Shown here: positions 1-9,635 of the stretch, piece after piece
How the letters are laid out: each line of letters opens with the position of its first letter
Numbering within the stretch: the first letter of the stretch is position 1
From: Prostheceraeus crozeri
Taxonomy: Eukaryota; Platyhelminthes; Polycladida; Euryleptidae
Direction: 5' to 3'
NCBI GenBank assembly: GCA_907163375.1
Contig: CAJQUW010007819.1
Coordinates: 1,240,001-1,304,000, forward strand
DNA length: 64,000 nucleotides
Position numbers and translations under genes: made by a program
The notes under the pieces: model-generated
Databases searched by the model: none
Told to the model about the DNA's origin: nothing
The model's input: only the letters and a program-made list of their open reading frames with translations

Positions 1-943
1 AAATTTTTCTATATCTTTAATTTTTATATCTTCACTATTGCAGTCATCAAACTTTAATTCATTCTCCCACTGTTGATACTTACTCTTACGGTATCGGTTA
101 TTCTGTACATCATTATAGTAGAGAATGGAGAGGACGGCATACTTGAAACATTGCGATTCGCAATCTACAGAAATGACTGCTGTTTTATTTTTTAAATTTT
201 TCGGAAGTTTAAAGGAGCCTCGTCCAGAGTAGTTCTCTAATAAAGTGATTTTAATCATGGCGGTCTCAATACCATCAAAAACGAGACCACTATCACGCTC
301 GTTAAATTTATCTATGTTTAATTTTAACCCTTGGATATGAAAATTTATCCAAGACTCGCAGTCTACAACTTCGGTTGCAGGAGAGGAGGGTATGTGAAAC
401 TCCAACCTCTCTACTGTTTGACCAGTATGGTGGTCGATTTTTGCATATTTTATTTTGAGATAGATGAGCGCCTTCATTCTAAAATTGACTAAATTGTTGA
501 AGAGCGCACCAATCAAAGATGAATTTTGATGAAACCATTCTTTAAAGTCAGTAATGATTTCTGAGGATTCCATCTGGTAGTTCCTCACTAAATTATTTAT
601 CGACACTTCAGAGAGTCGGATAGAGGAGGTGCTGTTAGTATAACTATCGTCACTGTGTGTGTGTCGAAGTCTATGTGAAGATAGTTCAAAACGTGACTCA
701 AAAGACTGAATGCATAAATCGCAAGAAAATGAGACATCGTTAACAGAATCATCCCCACCTTCGGAGATTGATGCTGACTTAGGTCTACAAACACCTCGCT
801 TGATGTGTTGGATGAGATTGCGCTTCCTCGTGAAGATGTGTCCACAGTCAGCACATTCCCGATCGTTGCATTCCCGCGACAATGTTGACATGGAGTCGCT
901 GTTGTTATCCGACTCGCTCGAGATGGGACTGGTATCACCTGAA
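1..943 (-). CDS. Polinton-type polymerase-family protein, N-terminal part (fossil, partial)
   Basis: An open minus-strand frame of about 310 codons enters near 943 and leaves the window at base 1. It begins with a serine-rich stretch, then two zinc-finger-like units: C-x2-C with H-x4-C near 860-795, and C-x2-C with H-x4-H near 740-680. A less conserved middle follows. Near 190-100 is a block with CFKYAVLSILYYND, comparable to the block CFLWSIIAHLHPAEY in the polymerase gene of the Polinton at 46.5 kb. In that family this N-terminal region precedes the exonuclease and B-family polymerase domains, which would lie outside the window. A further coding-like segment may lie just upstream, at about 990-1060. 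The motif match is direct; the family name is inference. Confidence 0.5.
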
Positions 944-1401
944 AGAGAAATCATTCTATTATCTCTGTTCAAGTCTCAGTGTATTGTTAAAACCTACCTT
1001 CACTCAACAGCTCTAAACTTTCCTCGAGAAGGGAGGGCTTTGGTGATGAAGTTGATGCCTGAAATTGAGGAAGATGCTATTAGCCACACGTTTGAGGGAG
1101 ATGAGAGAGGAAATCTTCAACTTACCATTTCAAGGAAATTATGTTTAAGGTTGACACTTCAACAAGATAGAGACTTCACTCAAATAATACGTCTCAAATT
1201 CGGAATTCACTAGAGAGCAGTACACCACAAATAATAACAGTAATAATAATCACTTGTACGCCTCAAATAATAACTGAATTCGCTAGACAACGGTTCACTT
1301 ATACGTCTCATACTCATCATTCATTGGCTGTTCATTCTGATTGGTTGCTTGTTTATACTTAAGAATTAGGAAACATTTCAAAGTTATTATCCACAGTCAA
1401 C

Positions 1402-1860
1402 ATGACAAGCTCTCCAAAAACACCGAACACTACATTGGAGCTCTCTTCTCCATGCTCATCATCAAAGACGCTCGTTGCACCAAACGCTCCAACGAAGGGG
1501 AAGGTAGAGAAGGTGTACCGACTCGACAACATTAGAAAGTTGACATTACCAGCGGACGACGAAGAGGAGAGTGTATGTGAGAAGGAGTGTCCCGACTTAA
1601 CAGGCATACGATAGAAATATCTGCAGTACGATACTGATGATGTGATGGATATCACCAGCATCAAATTCCTACATCAATTATGGGAATGGTACACCCCTAA
1701 TTCCCAGCCACGAACTATGGCGGAGTGGGAGTACATCGACAAAGTGAGGCTCGCGGTAGAAGAACGATTGAAGCAAGTGAACTGTTTTTGTGATCTTTGT
1801 GAAGTCAGACTCTGGGACGATATTGACGATGAAGACCTTTTGAAATACATGCCATCATAA
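1402..1860 (+). CDS. Hypothetical protein of the left virus-like element (interrupted)
   Basis: This coding-like stretch on the plus strand faces away from the polymerase-like gene. Its first part is rich in Ser, Thr, Pro and Lys. Its second part carries a tryptophan-rich segment (LWEWYTPN) and a cysteine pair CFCDLC followed by an acidic tail. The layout resembles small regulatory proteins of DNA viruses, but no family is recognised. The frame is interrupted at least once. Confidence 0.3.
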
Positions 1861-2458
1861 ATTTTTACTTCGTATTATCTTTGCTTTCATACTGACTTAC
1901 TTGAATGGGGCTTCAGTGGATGATTTAACCATGTATACTTTTTCATTTGGAAAAAGTAGCACACTTAGTTTAACTTGCAAATCTTATAACATTTCATATG
2001 GGTGATAATGGTAGATGAAATAGTGTTAGTCACATTTAAAATTAAGATGGCTTACATGATTCTGGGATAGCAATCGACTGCGATCCATGTGTAAAGAGCT
2101 TGTTAGACTACGGAAGAGAGAAGTGTGTTATGTTGCGTGTGGCGTGTGAGTGTCCTCCCATTTCATTCCATTCATCAATTCGTCTCATTGATAGAGACAG
2201 GTAGAACTCATGGTTCTCATAACGTATGCAATGGAAAGTTTATAAGGCAACCTTCGACAGCTGGCTAAATGTCGCCCTGGCGCGAATGCATACTACGTTG
2301 AGACAGAGGCAACCACTTGCAAACATGACGCAGAGAGGTTTAACAAGATTGACCATTGCCGAATGTCCCTTGCGGTATACATAGCTACGGGTTTCACCGC
2401 CGCCCTTTACAGGAACGCCCGTCGAAAGGAAGTATTACACCGAACTTCATTTGCAACG

Positions 2459-3057
2459 TTGAAGTTGACTGATAGCAGATTCAACATAATGATAGTATTC
2501 GCCAGTCTGAAGACTGCCCAAGGCAAACCGCGAGGAGGTTCTATCATGTCTTGCAACATGGTGGCCCTTATCAGGGCCGCTGGTTCGTTCTCGTTGACAT
2601 TTAAGTTGACAATTGGCTTGAATAGTCAATAGGTATGACCGTTAGGTTGTCATATACTCTGTGCCGCCTAAGTCGTGGTGGTGCATTTGGGACCTTTCGG
2701 ATGCGGGTGGTATTTGGAGTCCACAACTCATCAGTCCAAACGATCCTCTTAATCTTCCCCTTCTCCTCACACTCTTTCTCATCCTCTTCATCCCACTCAT
2801 CGATGATGATGAAGTCGGGAATGTTTTCAGGAGATGTTGCTTCCATCATGACTTAAAACTGAATGAGAATTAAATGAGAGGTAGTGGTTTATATACCCCT
2901 CTAACACGACGTAACGTTCAAGTTGACTGATAGCAGATTCAACTTAATGATAGTATTCGCCAGTATGAAGACTGCCCAGGGCAAACCGCGAGGAGGTTCT
3001 ATCATGTCTTGCCCCTTGGTGGCCCTTATGAGAGCCGTTGGTTCATTCTCGTAGTAT
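2459..3057. repeat. Direct duplication of about 140 bp (2459-2600 and 2911-3057)
   Basis: Two copies of about 140 bp lie in the same orientation about 310 bp apart and look roughly 90% identical by eye. On the minus strand both copies encode nearly the same peptide, including MIEPPRGLPWAVF. The shared reading frame suggests duplication of a coding segment rather than of spacer DNA. It belongs to the left virus-like element. Confidence 0.7.
2601..2849 (-). CDS. Small acidic hypothetical protein (left virus-like element)
   Basis: An 82-codon frame starts at 2849. It has a strongly acidic first half (DEWDEEDEKECEE) and a basic second half with several Arg and Pro. It lies between the two copies of the 140-bp duplication and ends where the first copy begins. 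No conserved domain is recognised. Position and strand fit the minus-strand gene row of the left element. Confidence 0.3.
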   Translation of the reverse strand: MMEATSPENIPDFIIIDEWDEEDEKECEEKGKIKRIVWTDELWTPNTTRIRKVPNAPPRLRRHRVYDNLTVIPIDYSSQLST

Positions 3058-3129
3058 CTGAAAAATAGAAGGAAGGAGATGAAATTGTATTCAAGTGATG
3101 GAGATGATATTAACTTACCATAAATCAAT

Positions 3130-3948
3130 TCAAGCGGTTCGCTGCACCTTCTCTGGTGGTGGATGAGGCAGGTACTTTGCCGGCAGCTTTCGCTTACGAT
3201 GGCGAATTTCTTTGATTTTACCATTGTGCTTGATGTTGATGTGGAGACAGCGAACATCTGGCGTTGCTCCTTCATAGTACTCGGTCGTTTTGTCTAAATC
3301 TTCCGACTCCAGTATGATATCGTCGATGATTTTGTTACCGACTACGGGGAGGTGGAGCGTTGTTCTTCTCTCCTTGACTGCGCTATTCTTCGACTCAAGA
3401 AGAGCCATCTTTTCCTGCTCATGTTGGAGTTTGAGCGTCTCCTCCTTCGCCTTCATGCTCTTAATACATGAGACCTGATCCTCTACACGACTCTCACTCG
3501 CTAAAGCTCTCTTTTGAAAACCTTCTAAATTGAGTACTTGAGCCTTAAGACTCCTAATCTCTGCTACCTGTTTTTTGAGTCGAAAATGTTCATCTCTCAA
3601 TGCTGAGCATTTGTTCTTGTATCGACTCATTTCGTCCTTGAGCTTGCTAATGGCGCAGTCTTGGCTAACCCTCGCCACACCATCATCCTTAGCCCACTGC
3701 TTGGCTTGGGCTTTGATACCTTTCCCTTCTTTAGGCGAGGAGTGCATTTTCGGCGCTGGCACTTTCCGACTCTTAATGATCGCCTCATCGGGTTTAGGAG
3801 CAATGACCGCCTCCTCGGGTTTGTCAGTGGTGACTACCTCTTCAGTTTCCGATTTAGATTCAGAGATTTCCGAATCAGAGCTAGAAGAGCTGAGGTGAGA
3901 TATCGTTGGCTGCTCATTCTTGCAGTCTTGTATTGCTCGATCTGCCAT
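3130..3948 (-). CDS. Coiled-coil protein of the left virus-like element
   Basis: A 272-codon frame. Residues 1-75 are low-complexity Ser/Glu/Pro-rich with acidic runs. Residues about 95-200 look like a long coiled coil, with a regular spacing of Leu, Ile and Val between charged residues (KLKDEMSRYKNKCSALRDE and onward). Residues 205-272 form a basic tail (RHRKRKLPAKYLPH). Such proteins occur in large DNA viruses as structural or scaffold components, but no family can be named. The frame looks whole. The start at 3948 gives MADRAIQDC and is the only Met ahead of the acidic region. Confidence 0.45.
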   Translation of the reverse strand: MADRAIQDCKNEQPTISHLSSSSSDSEISESKSETEEVVTTDKPEEAVIAPKPDEAIIKSRKVPAPKMHSSPKEGKGIKAQAKQWAKDDGVARVSQDCAISKLKDEMSRYKNKCSALRDEHFRLKKQVAEIRSLKAQVLNLEGFQKRALASESRVEDQVSCIKSMKAKEETLKLQHEQEKMALLESKNSAVKERRTTLHLPVVGNKIIDDIILESEDLDKTTEYYEGATPDVRCLHINIKHNGKIKEIRHRKRKLPAKYLPHPPPEKVQRTA

Positions 3949-3966
3949 CTACAACTCTGTCTCCAC

Positions 3967-4100
3967 ATCTAGATCAACTGGAGGTCTTTCAAAAAGTGGG
4001 ATGACCTTCCCAACCTCTAAGGCATGCGTCTCTGTCTCCTCATATCGATCAACTGGAGGTTTTTCAAAACGTGGGGTGATGGTTTTCCCAACCTCTTAGG
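3967..4100. repeat. Direct repeat, two units of about 55-60 bp
   Basis: Two neighbouring units share GATCAACTGGAGG, TTTCAAAA and CCCAACCTCT in the same order, about 78 bp apart. They fill the gap between the coiled-coil gene and the cysteine-rich gene and may be a duplicated upstream region. Confidence 0.55.
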
Positions 4101-4332
4101 TAGTATAGTTCGTCACCTTCTTAATCACGCATTTTGAATGAGTCTTGTAGAATGACTCGTTCAGGTTTCCCCTAATGAATTTTATGCACGATGTGCATCC
4201 GCTCACCACACCGACCTCCTTATGCTCTTCGGGAGTGCCGCTGAATTTATTGATATGGCGCTTGAACTCGCCACCTCTCTTAACTTCACCACACAGGCAC
4301 TTTTTGAAATGGAACTTCAAGTTTCTTCCCAT
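4096..4332 (-). CDS. Small cysteine/histidine-rich protein (left virus-like element)
   Basis: A 78-codon frame with putative metal ligands C13, C15 (CLC), H26, C45-C48 (CTSC), H65 and C68. It has a basic N-terminus MGRNLKFHFKK. It could be a zinc-binding protein, but the spacing does not match a named family that I recognise. It is the first gene of the minus-strand row, and no further coding sequence is seen to its right until the mariner fragment. Confidence 0.35.
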   Translation of the reverse strand: MGRNLKFHFKKCLCGEVKRGGEFKRHINKFSGTPEEHKEVGVVSGCTSCIKFIRGNLNESFYKTHSKCVIKKVTNYTT

Positions 4333-4340
4333 TATGTATC

Positions 4341-6480
4341 TGTTATGTATCTGTAAAAGGAAGGATGAAATAGAATTACTGACAGGCGAAATTGGCAGTC
4401 ATTTTTATAATCATACAGTTAAATTGTGAGATTGGTGGAAAGTGTCGAACCTTTGAATCCGTTACAGGCATTACTCAGAGGGGATCTTATCCCAACTCCA
4501 AGGCCTCGGCCCACAAATCCAACCTCCCGCGGACAGAGCGTGCCTCATATCACTGTGTTGGCATCCGGACCCTGATTTTGACATGAAAACCAGTGGATTG
4601 TTTACAAAGGTTGCAAATTCCAGGCCGAAGCTCGCCTCCCACAACTTAAAATGTCTTATTTGAATTCAGCAGGGTCGAAAACCCCGAAAAATCATCAAAA
4701 ATAACAAATTTAAATTTTTCAGCATTTTTTTCACTACTTATAAAATTTTATAAGTAGTCTATAAATATAGCTCTGATCGAGAGCTAACACATGTCATTTA
4801 AATCAAGTCAATCGGTGTACTGGAACCGAAGATACACCGCTTACAAGTTTCTGGCCTATTTGATCAAAGTGATCACCAGCCATATACTGGCTAACCTATT
4901 AGTCTGACACCTTAGCTGATATCAGCAATCGAAAAGTCTAACCCGTTTTCCAAAAGAAAACGCGATTGAGAGCCCGAGCTCGGAGCTGTTCACCTACCTG
5001 TAGCAAGTTATCAGAACAACTGAGTTCTCAGTTGATGCTCCACGCTTTTATAGTCGGACAATTGTCAAATCCTGAAAAATTCCTAAGTTAGAAAATAGTA
5101 AAAATTGACTTTTTTACGGTTTTCAATGGCATCTCAACTCACAACCCTGACTCCCATTCGTCTCAAAATATTTCGGATCTAGCACATCTCAGTGCGGTCT
5201 GTCCACTGACATAGGTCCGAAACCTTGAATCGATCTAGTTTTTCGACAAAAATAGTCAAAAATGCAAAAAATTCATCATTTCAAAAAATGTGCAATTTAA
5301 CATCTGAAGTGGAGTTTTCAATGAACTCCAAATCAAAAAGTCTGACTCCAATCAGTCTCAAAATTTCAGATCTGGCACATCTCAGTGCGGTCTGTTCATT
5401 GAAATAGCTCCGAAGCCTTGAATCGATCTAGTTCTTTGACAAAAAAAATCGTCATCTTGAAAAAATTTGAAAAATCTTTTCCTCAAAACATGATGTAAAC
5501 ACTCTTTCTAGGGTGAATAAATGACGCTGATTCCAAATCTGAAGTCCGTTTGGCTCTCCGATGCTTCGTTTTGACGCTACAAGCCAAAACGTCCAAAATT
5601 TTACCTCTGTCGTTTTTTCGCGAATTCCTGAAATCTTGTTTCCGCTCTAACTTCTAAAAGACTGAATCGATTGACAAGAAATTTCAACCGTAAATTTGAC
5701 TTACTCTCAGCTTTCAAATGAGCTATCATACGTCTCAATCCGTCCACTAGAAGCCGAGATCGAAGATACCTCTCCCAAGGGGGGGAGGTCGAAACATGAA
5801 AGTCGCGAAATTTGATGAAACAAACTTTGGTCAGGGTCCCAGGTCGACAGGGTCGGATCACGTCGGCCGGCCTAGGCTGACGAGGGGGGTCGGTGAAATT
5901 TGATGAAAAATGTTTTGGTAAAGGTCCCAGGTCGAAATTCGACACTTTGGAAAAATTTTCAAAATTTTGTCCATACTAAGTGGCTTTGACACTTAGGATT
6001 TTTTCGTGAAATCCGAGGTCTGACCTAAAATCTTGTAACAGCTCTAACTTTTGAACGGCTGATCCGATTGACTCACAACAAAAATGTCATTTGGCAGTAT
6101 TTTCTCCTCTTTCAAATGAGTATCTATAAGACAGAATCCATCCACTAGAACCAAAATTGGAAGATCGCTGCCGAGGGGGGGGGTGGAAAAATGTTGTTAA
6201 CCCAACTTTTGACGAGAAACACCATGGGAGTGGTCTCGCACCGAAATTCCACCATTCCAACCTGGCCGGCACACCACGCCAGCCTGGCCGGCACACCACG
6301 ACAGCCTGGCCGGCACACCACGACAGCTTGGAGAGCGCACCACGAACAACCTCTGGCAACTCCAACCTCTGACGTTCCAGAGGGGGGGGAGTCAGACTCG
6401 AAGCAACTAGGTGTCGGACTAGGGCGACCGCCCTAGTCTGACAGGGGGCGCAGTTCGGGTGTTCGCCGTTTTGTTACTAC
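4341..6480. other. Gene-free stretch rich in direct repeats
   Basis: No convincing gene on either strand. A block at 5148-5251 is repeated at about 85% identity at 5343-5445 (shared core CACATCTCAGTGCGGTCTGT). A phrase GAAATTTGATGAAA followed by GGTCCCAGGTCGA occurs twice between 5805 and 5940. G-runs of 6-8 bases occur at 5776, 5884, 6173 and 6381. It could be terminal or spacer DNA of the left element, or unrelated intronic repeats. Confidence 0.5.
6261..6345. repeat. 22-bp GC-rich minisatellite, about four units
   Basis: Three near-identical 22-bp units starting CCTGGCCGGCACACCACG are followed by one degenerate unit. The period is not a multiple of three, so the open frames across it are by-products. 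Composition is far richer in GC than its surroundings. Confidence 0.85.
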
Positions 6481-6495
6481 TAGCGTTCAATTTGA

Positions 6496-6693
6496 CTGCT
6501 TCCCCACCCGCCTTATTCCCTGGATTTGGCGCAGTGTGACTTTTTTCTCTTTCCGAAAGTGAAGGATAAGATCCGAGGAGTTCGTTTCAACTCTCCTGAG
6601 GAAGCACGGGAGGCGTTCGAGGTGGCCTTGGAAGAAATTCCAAAAGAAATTTCCCAAAAATGCTTCGCACAAGACTGGTTTCAGTGCAAGTAA
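6496..6693 (+). pseudogene. Mariner-family transposase fragment (C-terminal)
   Basis: A 65-codon open stretch ends at a TAA (6691-6693). It begins PHPPYSLDLAQCDFFLFPK, matching the mariner catalytic block (P-H-P-P-Y-S-P-D-L-A-P-x-D) where the last aspartate is the third metal ligand. Then comes the typical tail with FNSPEEAREAFEVALEEIP and a closing W-F-Q segment. Everything upstream (helix-turn-helix and first two catalytic aspartates) is absent, so this is a 5'-truncated remnant. The Pro of the S-P-D motif is Leu here. Known family role: cut-and-paste transposition at TA sites. Confidence 0.85.
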
Positions 6694-7449
6694 CTTTGTA
6701 TTGATTGTGGGGGTGGTGATTTTGAAAATATAAAATTTTTCTACTTGAAATTTTTACCTCCAAGTTGGGGATACGAAAATATCAAAAAATCATTAAAGTT
6801 GGAAATAATTTAATATACTAGTCTAAAGATTTATGGAGTGACTCTCGTTACTTTACAAAAACACTATTTTCCTTGTCCACTTTAATGACCACCATATCAA
6901 AACTTGATTCATTATCATACTCATATTTTTTCTTATTGAAAAAATTGGAAAATTGCGATTTGTAAATTGAGCGATCTTCTTATTTTGAGCACTGCTCATC
7001 AAATACAATAACGTAAAGAAGTCCACCGAAGCTCTTTTTAAAGCTGGGAGTGCAAGCTGTTTGATGATGTATGGTACGTTGTTGTACGACACGATTTGAA
7101 GGCATGAGAAGAAGGTGTTCTTTTTATGATCACCTTTCGTCCTACACATACACATGCATTACAGTAGTGGACTTCCAAGGCTGGTAATTTCGGATTTCGT
7201 GGCTTACTTCACTTTGGAAATTTGATGAGCTTCTCGTAATGAGATTTTGTACAGGTAGAAAGAGACTTTGTATTTTAAATGCATTGACAATTGCATCTTT
7301 GTAATACTCGTAGAATTAGGCATCTGTTGCTATTGACACTTGATTTTGAAAAAATACATTTGTATCAAGCCTACACTCAACCAGCACAAGGTAGCTAGTT
7401 TCTAGATGTTTCTTGACTTTTATTGAGCAAAAATCGATAAATTAATTAC
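6694..7449. other. Intergenic or intronic stretch, nothing firm
   Basis: AT-rich sequence without a firm feature. A minus-strand open stretch at 6853-7155 contains a segment vaguely like the RhoGAP helices but lacks clean splice sites and is not annotated as an exon. Confidence 0.4.
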
Positions 7450-7552
7450 CTGTATAGATGTTCCATTAGTATTTTCAAGGTTGTCTGATGACACTGAGGC
7501 ATTGATTTGATTAGCCTGATCACTTCCCCAGTTCGGTCTTGAGAGTCCAAAT
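7450..7552 (-). CDS. RhoGAP gene 1, exon encoding the middle of the GAP domain
   Basis: This 103-bp exon is read from the minus strand, between acceptor TTGCTTACAG and donor GTAATTAA. It encodes DRTGEVIRLIKSMPQCHQ and TLKILMEHLYR, the RhoGAP segment that follows the L-K-E-P-L-I-P loop (family consensus L-P-x2-H/N-x3-L-x2-L-x2-H-L-x-R). Phase is 1 in and 2 out. The single base left by the exon at 9504-9635 completes its first codon, which joins the two exons into one gene. Its outgoing phase fits an exon like 21473-21648, but no such exon is seen further left. RhoGAP domains accelerate GTP hydrolysis by Rho-family GTPases at the membrane/cytoskeleton. Confidence 0.8.
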
Positions 7553-7705
7553 CTGTAAGCAATGAAATATGTTAACGTTCAGTCCGAAAAATATTATGTA
7601 ATCCCTACTAAAAGTTCGATCAAGTGATAAAGCGCGCTTAGGCAGATCAGTGTTTATCATTTTCACATTACTATCGCAACAGATCATATATTATATATTT
7701 TATAA

Positions 7706-8226
7706 GCGAAATGATGCGATGTGGACTTCAAAATGAGGACATTATACGGTATTTCTGTGCTTGTGTCCGAAGCATCCTCGAATATGGTGCTCCAGTGTAG
7801 CACTTCGGAATCATCAAAGCTAAATCAATTGCTATTGAATCTGTTCAAAGACGACTGATAAGAATGATGGAACACATCCCATGTGATTATCATGATTATG
7901 ATTATGACCGTCTTCTACAAAAATATTCACTGGAAACACTTAGTTCACGACGTATGAACATCTGTCGGAATTATTTTAACAATTTGCCAAAAGCTTGGAG
8001 TGAAAGAATTTCACATCGTCCACAAAAAACAGAAATATTGAGACGTAAAACAAATATCATCTTTTGTAACACCAACAGGTATAAAAACTCCTTCTTGCCA
8101 TCTACAGTACAGAACTTCTCGTAATTGATTTTTAGTGTGTATACATGTAATCTTCTACTTTTCACTTTTTTGTAAAATGATCAGCTTCTGCTGTCTAGTA
8201 TTGAATAAACATATTATTATTATTAT
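7706..8226 (+). mobile_element. 5'-truncated LINE remnant (CR1/Jockey-like)
   Basis: The plus strand encodes the C-terminal end of a LINE reverse transcriptase: FCACVRSILEYGAPVW, then AIESVQRRLIRM and a run ending at a TAA near 8122. The pattern R-S-x-L-E-Y-x-x-P-V-W-x(n)-E-x-V-Q-R-R is standard for CR1/Jockey-group enzymes. The Trp of V-W is followed by or replaced with an in-frame TAG at about 7798, so the frame is dead. A 3' untranslated region follows and ends in AATAAA plus an ATT-repeat tail at 8205-8226, typical of LINE 3' ends. All of the endonuclease and most of the polymerase are missing. Confidence 0.75.
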
Positions 8227-8229
8227 ATC

Positions 8230-8800
8230 ATCAATCCACAACCCAAATCAATGACAACGCTTATTTTTGGTAATGTTGTCACTTTTGACAGATAATTTAT
8301 TCGCAGACACGCTTCAGTGTGCAAGCTGCCATCATCAGTGACAACGATCAATAAACAATGATGCAATATATACAGGATTTGATGAAAAGTCAATACAAGA
8401 AAAGTGGCTGCGATTGATTCCGATTATTCATGAGAAAATGTGATTAAAGGAATGACTTTATGTGCAATGATTCAGCAATTTTTGTGTATGGAGTGCGATG
8501 AGAATCATAAAATTATCTTTATCTGGGATTTGAGTATGAAACGATATTTCAGATAGTGGTCGACCTTTCACGTATTCGTTTATCCTAGTACAGTAGATAC
8601 ATGGCGAAGGGTTTCGCCGACGCAGCATTGACTGCAATGCTCACAAGTATATTTATACACTACGGAGGATAACTCATTTAAAGGAATCGGATCTTTTTTT
8701 GCTATCATATTTTGTCTTTTGTAAGTGTTCAATGCAGCTCTTAGAATACCATTTTCTAAAGCACTAATTATGTGGCGATGTCACGTTTTATTTGAGAGTG
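8230..8800 (-). mobile_element. Penelope-like element remnant (GIY-YIG end)
   Basis: Minus strand, 8800 to about 8560: a degraded frame reads NTYKRQNMIAKKDPIPL and then VVYKYTCEHCSQC followed by VGETLRH. This is the GIY-YIG endonuclease entry of Penelope-like retroelements (V-V-Y-x-Y-x-C-x2-C-x3-Y-V-G-x-T-x-R-x-L). The GIY-YIG Tyr is Cys here and the frame closes soon after. Noncoding sequence follows in the direction of transcription, including a hammerhead-like motif at 8306-8342, as known for the terminal repeats of this class. The reverse transcriptase upstream is not recognisable. Confidence 0.65.
8306..8342 (-). ncRNA. Hammerhead-ribozyme-like motif, probably decayed
   Basis: The minus strand reads GTCACTGATGATGGCAG, then CTTGCACACTGAAGCGTGTC. 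It has the exact CTGATGA core of the hammerhead ribozyme, a possible short stem II, and GAA before the closing stem, where the family has GAAA. Hammerheads of this minimal type are established features of Penelope-like terminal repeats. Here the final A of GAAA is G and stem II pairs imperfectly, so activity is doubtful. Confidence 0.45.
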
Positions 8801-9503
8801 AAGAGTTGAAATATAGGGGAGTTTCTAAGGTATTTCAGTTTTTTCATTAGATTCTATTTTTGGTTTAGGATGATCACATTGCTCGAAGACTGTTGAACTC
8901 CCATTGAACATTGGGTGTACGAGCATACCTTAGACTCAAGCTCTAAATCCCTATGCTGCGGCTCGTCTATCTATTTATTCTATCAGGATGATATCCGTTT
9001 ATCCTACCTGCATTTAGTTGGAGCAATGAAAGCTGAGCATTATAATGTCTTAAGTGAATCTTGCGATGTGACAATTTATTATTGAGAAAGTCATGTAATC
9101 CAAACATATATTCAATAGCTTCAAGATCTGACAGATTTTTACTTGCTTCAAAACGAATTGAAGAAATTCTTGTATGCTTGTTCTATGTAGGACGGCGGTG
9201 ATCATGCCAAACAATAAGTATCAACCGTGATATGCACTCATGTCTTGTAATTCTTGTACTTTTTCTATTACTACACATTCTGTGTTGATTTCTATTCCAT
9301 TATATTGACGCTTTATCATTCAAGAATAATTTACAACTGTTTTGCAAATGGTTAATGACTTTGAATACAACCGGCCGCAAGCTAAGGCCATGCCTTTCAT
9401 TAGACGTTCACTGGCCGGGCAAGGTCCGAAAATTTTGAGAAACTGCACCGGGTATGGGCCTTGGTCAACCACCCGCGCTCTACTCTGCATATTTCAGACT
9501 TAC
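8801..9503. other. Intronic stretch, nothing recognised
   Basis: No open frame with coding character and no clear repeat. It lies in the intron between two RhoGAP gene 1 exons. Confidence 0.5.
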
Positions 9504-9635
9504 TCATAACATTGATGAAATCGTAGTAGATACGGTAAGGTATTAATGGCTCTTTGAGATCCCGAAAGAATTTTTTGATGATGTTTGTCAGAACATGCAA
9601 ATCCCATTTAGCATCCATTAAATCGAAGTCCAATC
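9504..9635 (-). CDS. RhoGAP gene 1, exon with the LKEPLIP loop
   Basis: A 132-bp minus-strand exon between acceptor GGTTTCAG and donor GTAAGTC. It encodes DLMDAKWDLHVLTNIIKKFF, then RDLKEPLIPYRIYYDFINVM. This is the RhoGAP helix that ends in the conserved L-K/R-E-P-L-I-P loop. The first two bases complete the Gly codon begun by the exon at 11860-12045, giving a continuous frame. The length equals that of the paralogous exon at 23874-24005 (132 bp). Compared with it, this copy keeps the canonical P-L-I-P, so it looks the more conserved of the two. Confidence 0.88.

Larger units (their letters stand above)
1..4340. mobile_element. Partial virus-like (Polinton-type) element, fossil, runs off left edge
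   Basis: This cluster of small genes contains a long minus-strand frame at the left edge that resembles the N-terminal part of Polinton-family polymerase proteins. With it are a coiled-coil protein, two cysteine/histidine-rich proteins and small acidic proteins on both strands. No terminal inverted repeat is visible, so the right limit near 4.34 kb is only where the coding-like sequence stops. Base composition is less AT-rich than the full Polinton at 36-54 kb, so it is a different lineage. At least one frame is interrupted. The assignment rests on one gene and the general layout; the rest is inference. Confidence 0.45.

Noticed and set aside
710-1213. Plus-strand 167-codon open frame
   Set aside because: It lies antisense to the zinc-finger polymerase-like frame, which has the recognisable motifs and splice-like borders.
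3575-3972. Plus-strand open frames opposite the coiled-coil gene
   Set aside because: They are shadows of the minus-strand gene; Ser/Leu-rich composition is what the complement of an acidic coiled-coil frame gives.
4440-4600. Possible tRNA gene near GTCGAACCTTTGAATCC
   Set aside because: No cloverleaf can be drawn around it; acceptor and anticodon stems are missing.
6853-7155. Minus-strand frame with KRASVDFFTLLYLMSSAQNKK, faintly like a RhoGAP helix pair
   Set aside because: It lacks paired consensus splice sites and does not fit the phases of RhoGAP gene 1, whose corresponding segment is already encoded at 7450-7552.
9360-9470. Possible tRNA-derived SINE (GTAGAGCGCGGGTGG on the minus strand)
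   Set aside because: No B-box or tRNA fold could be traced and no second copy is seen in the window.
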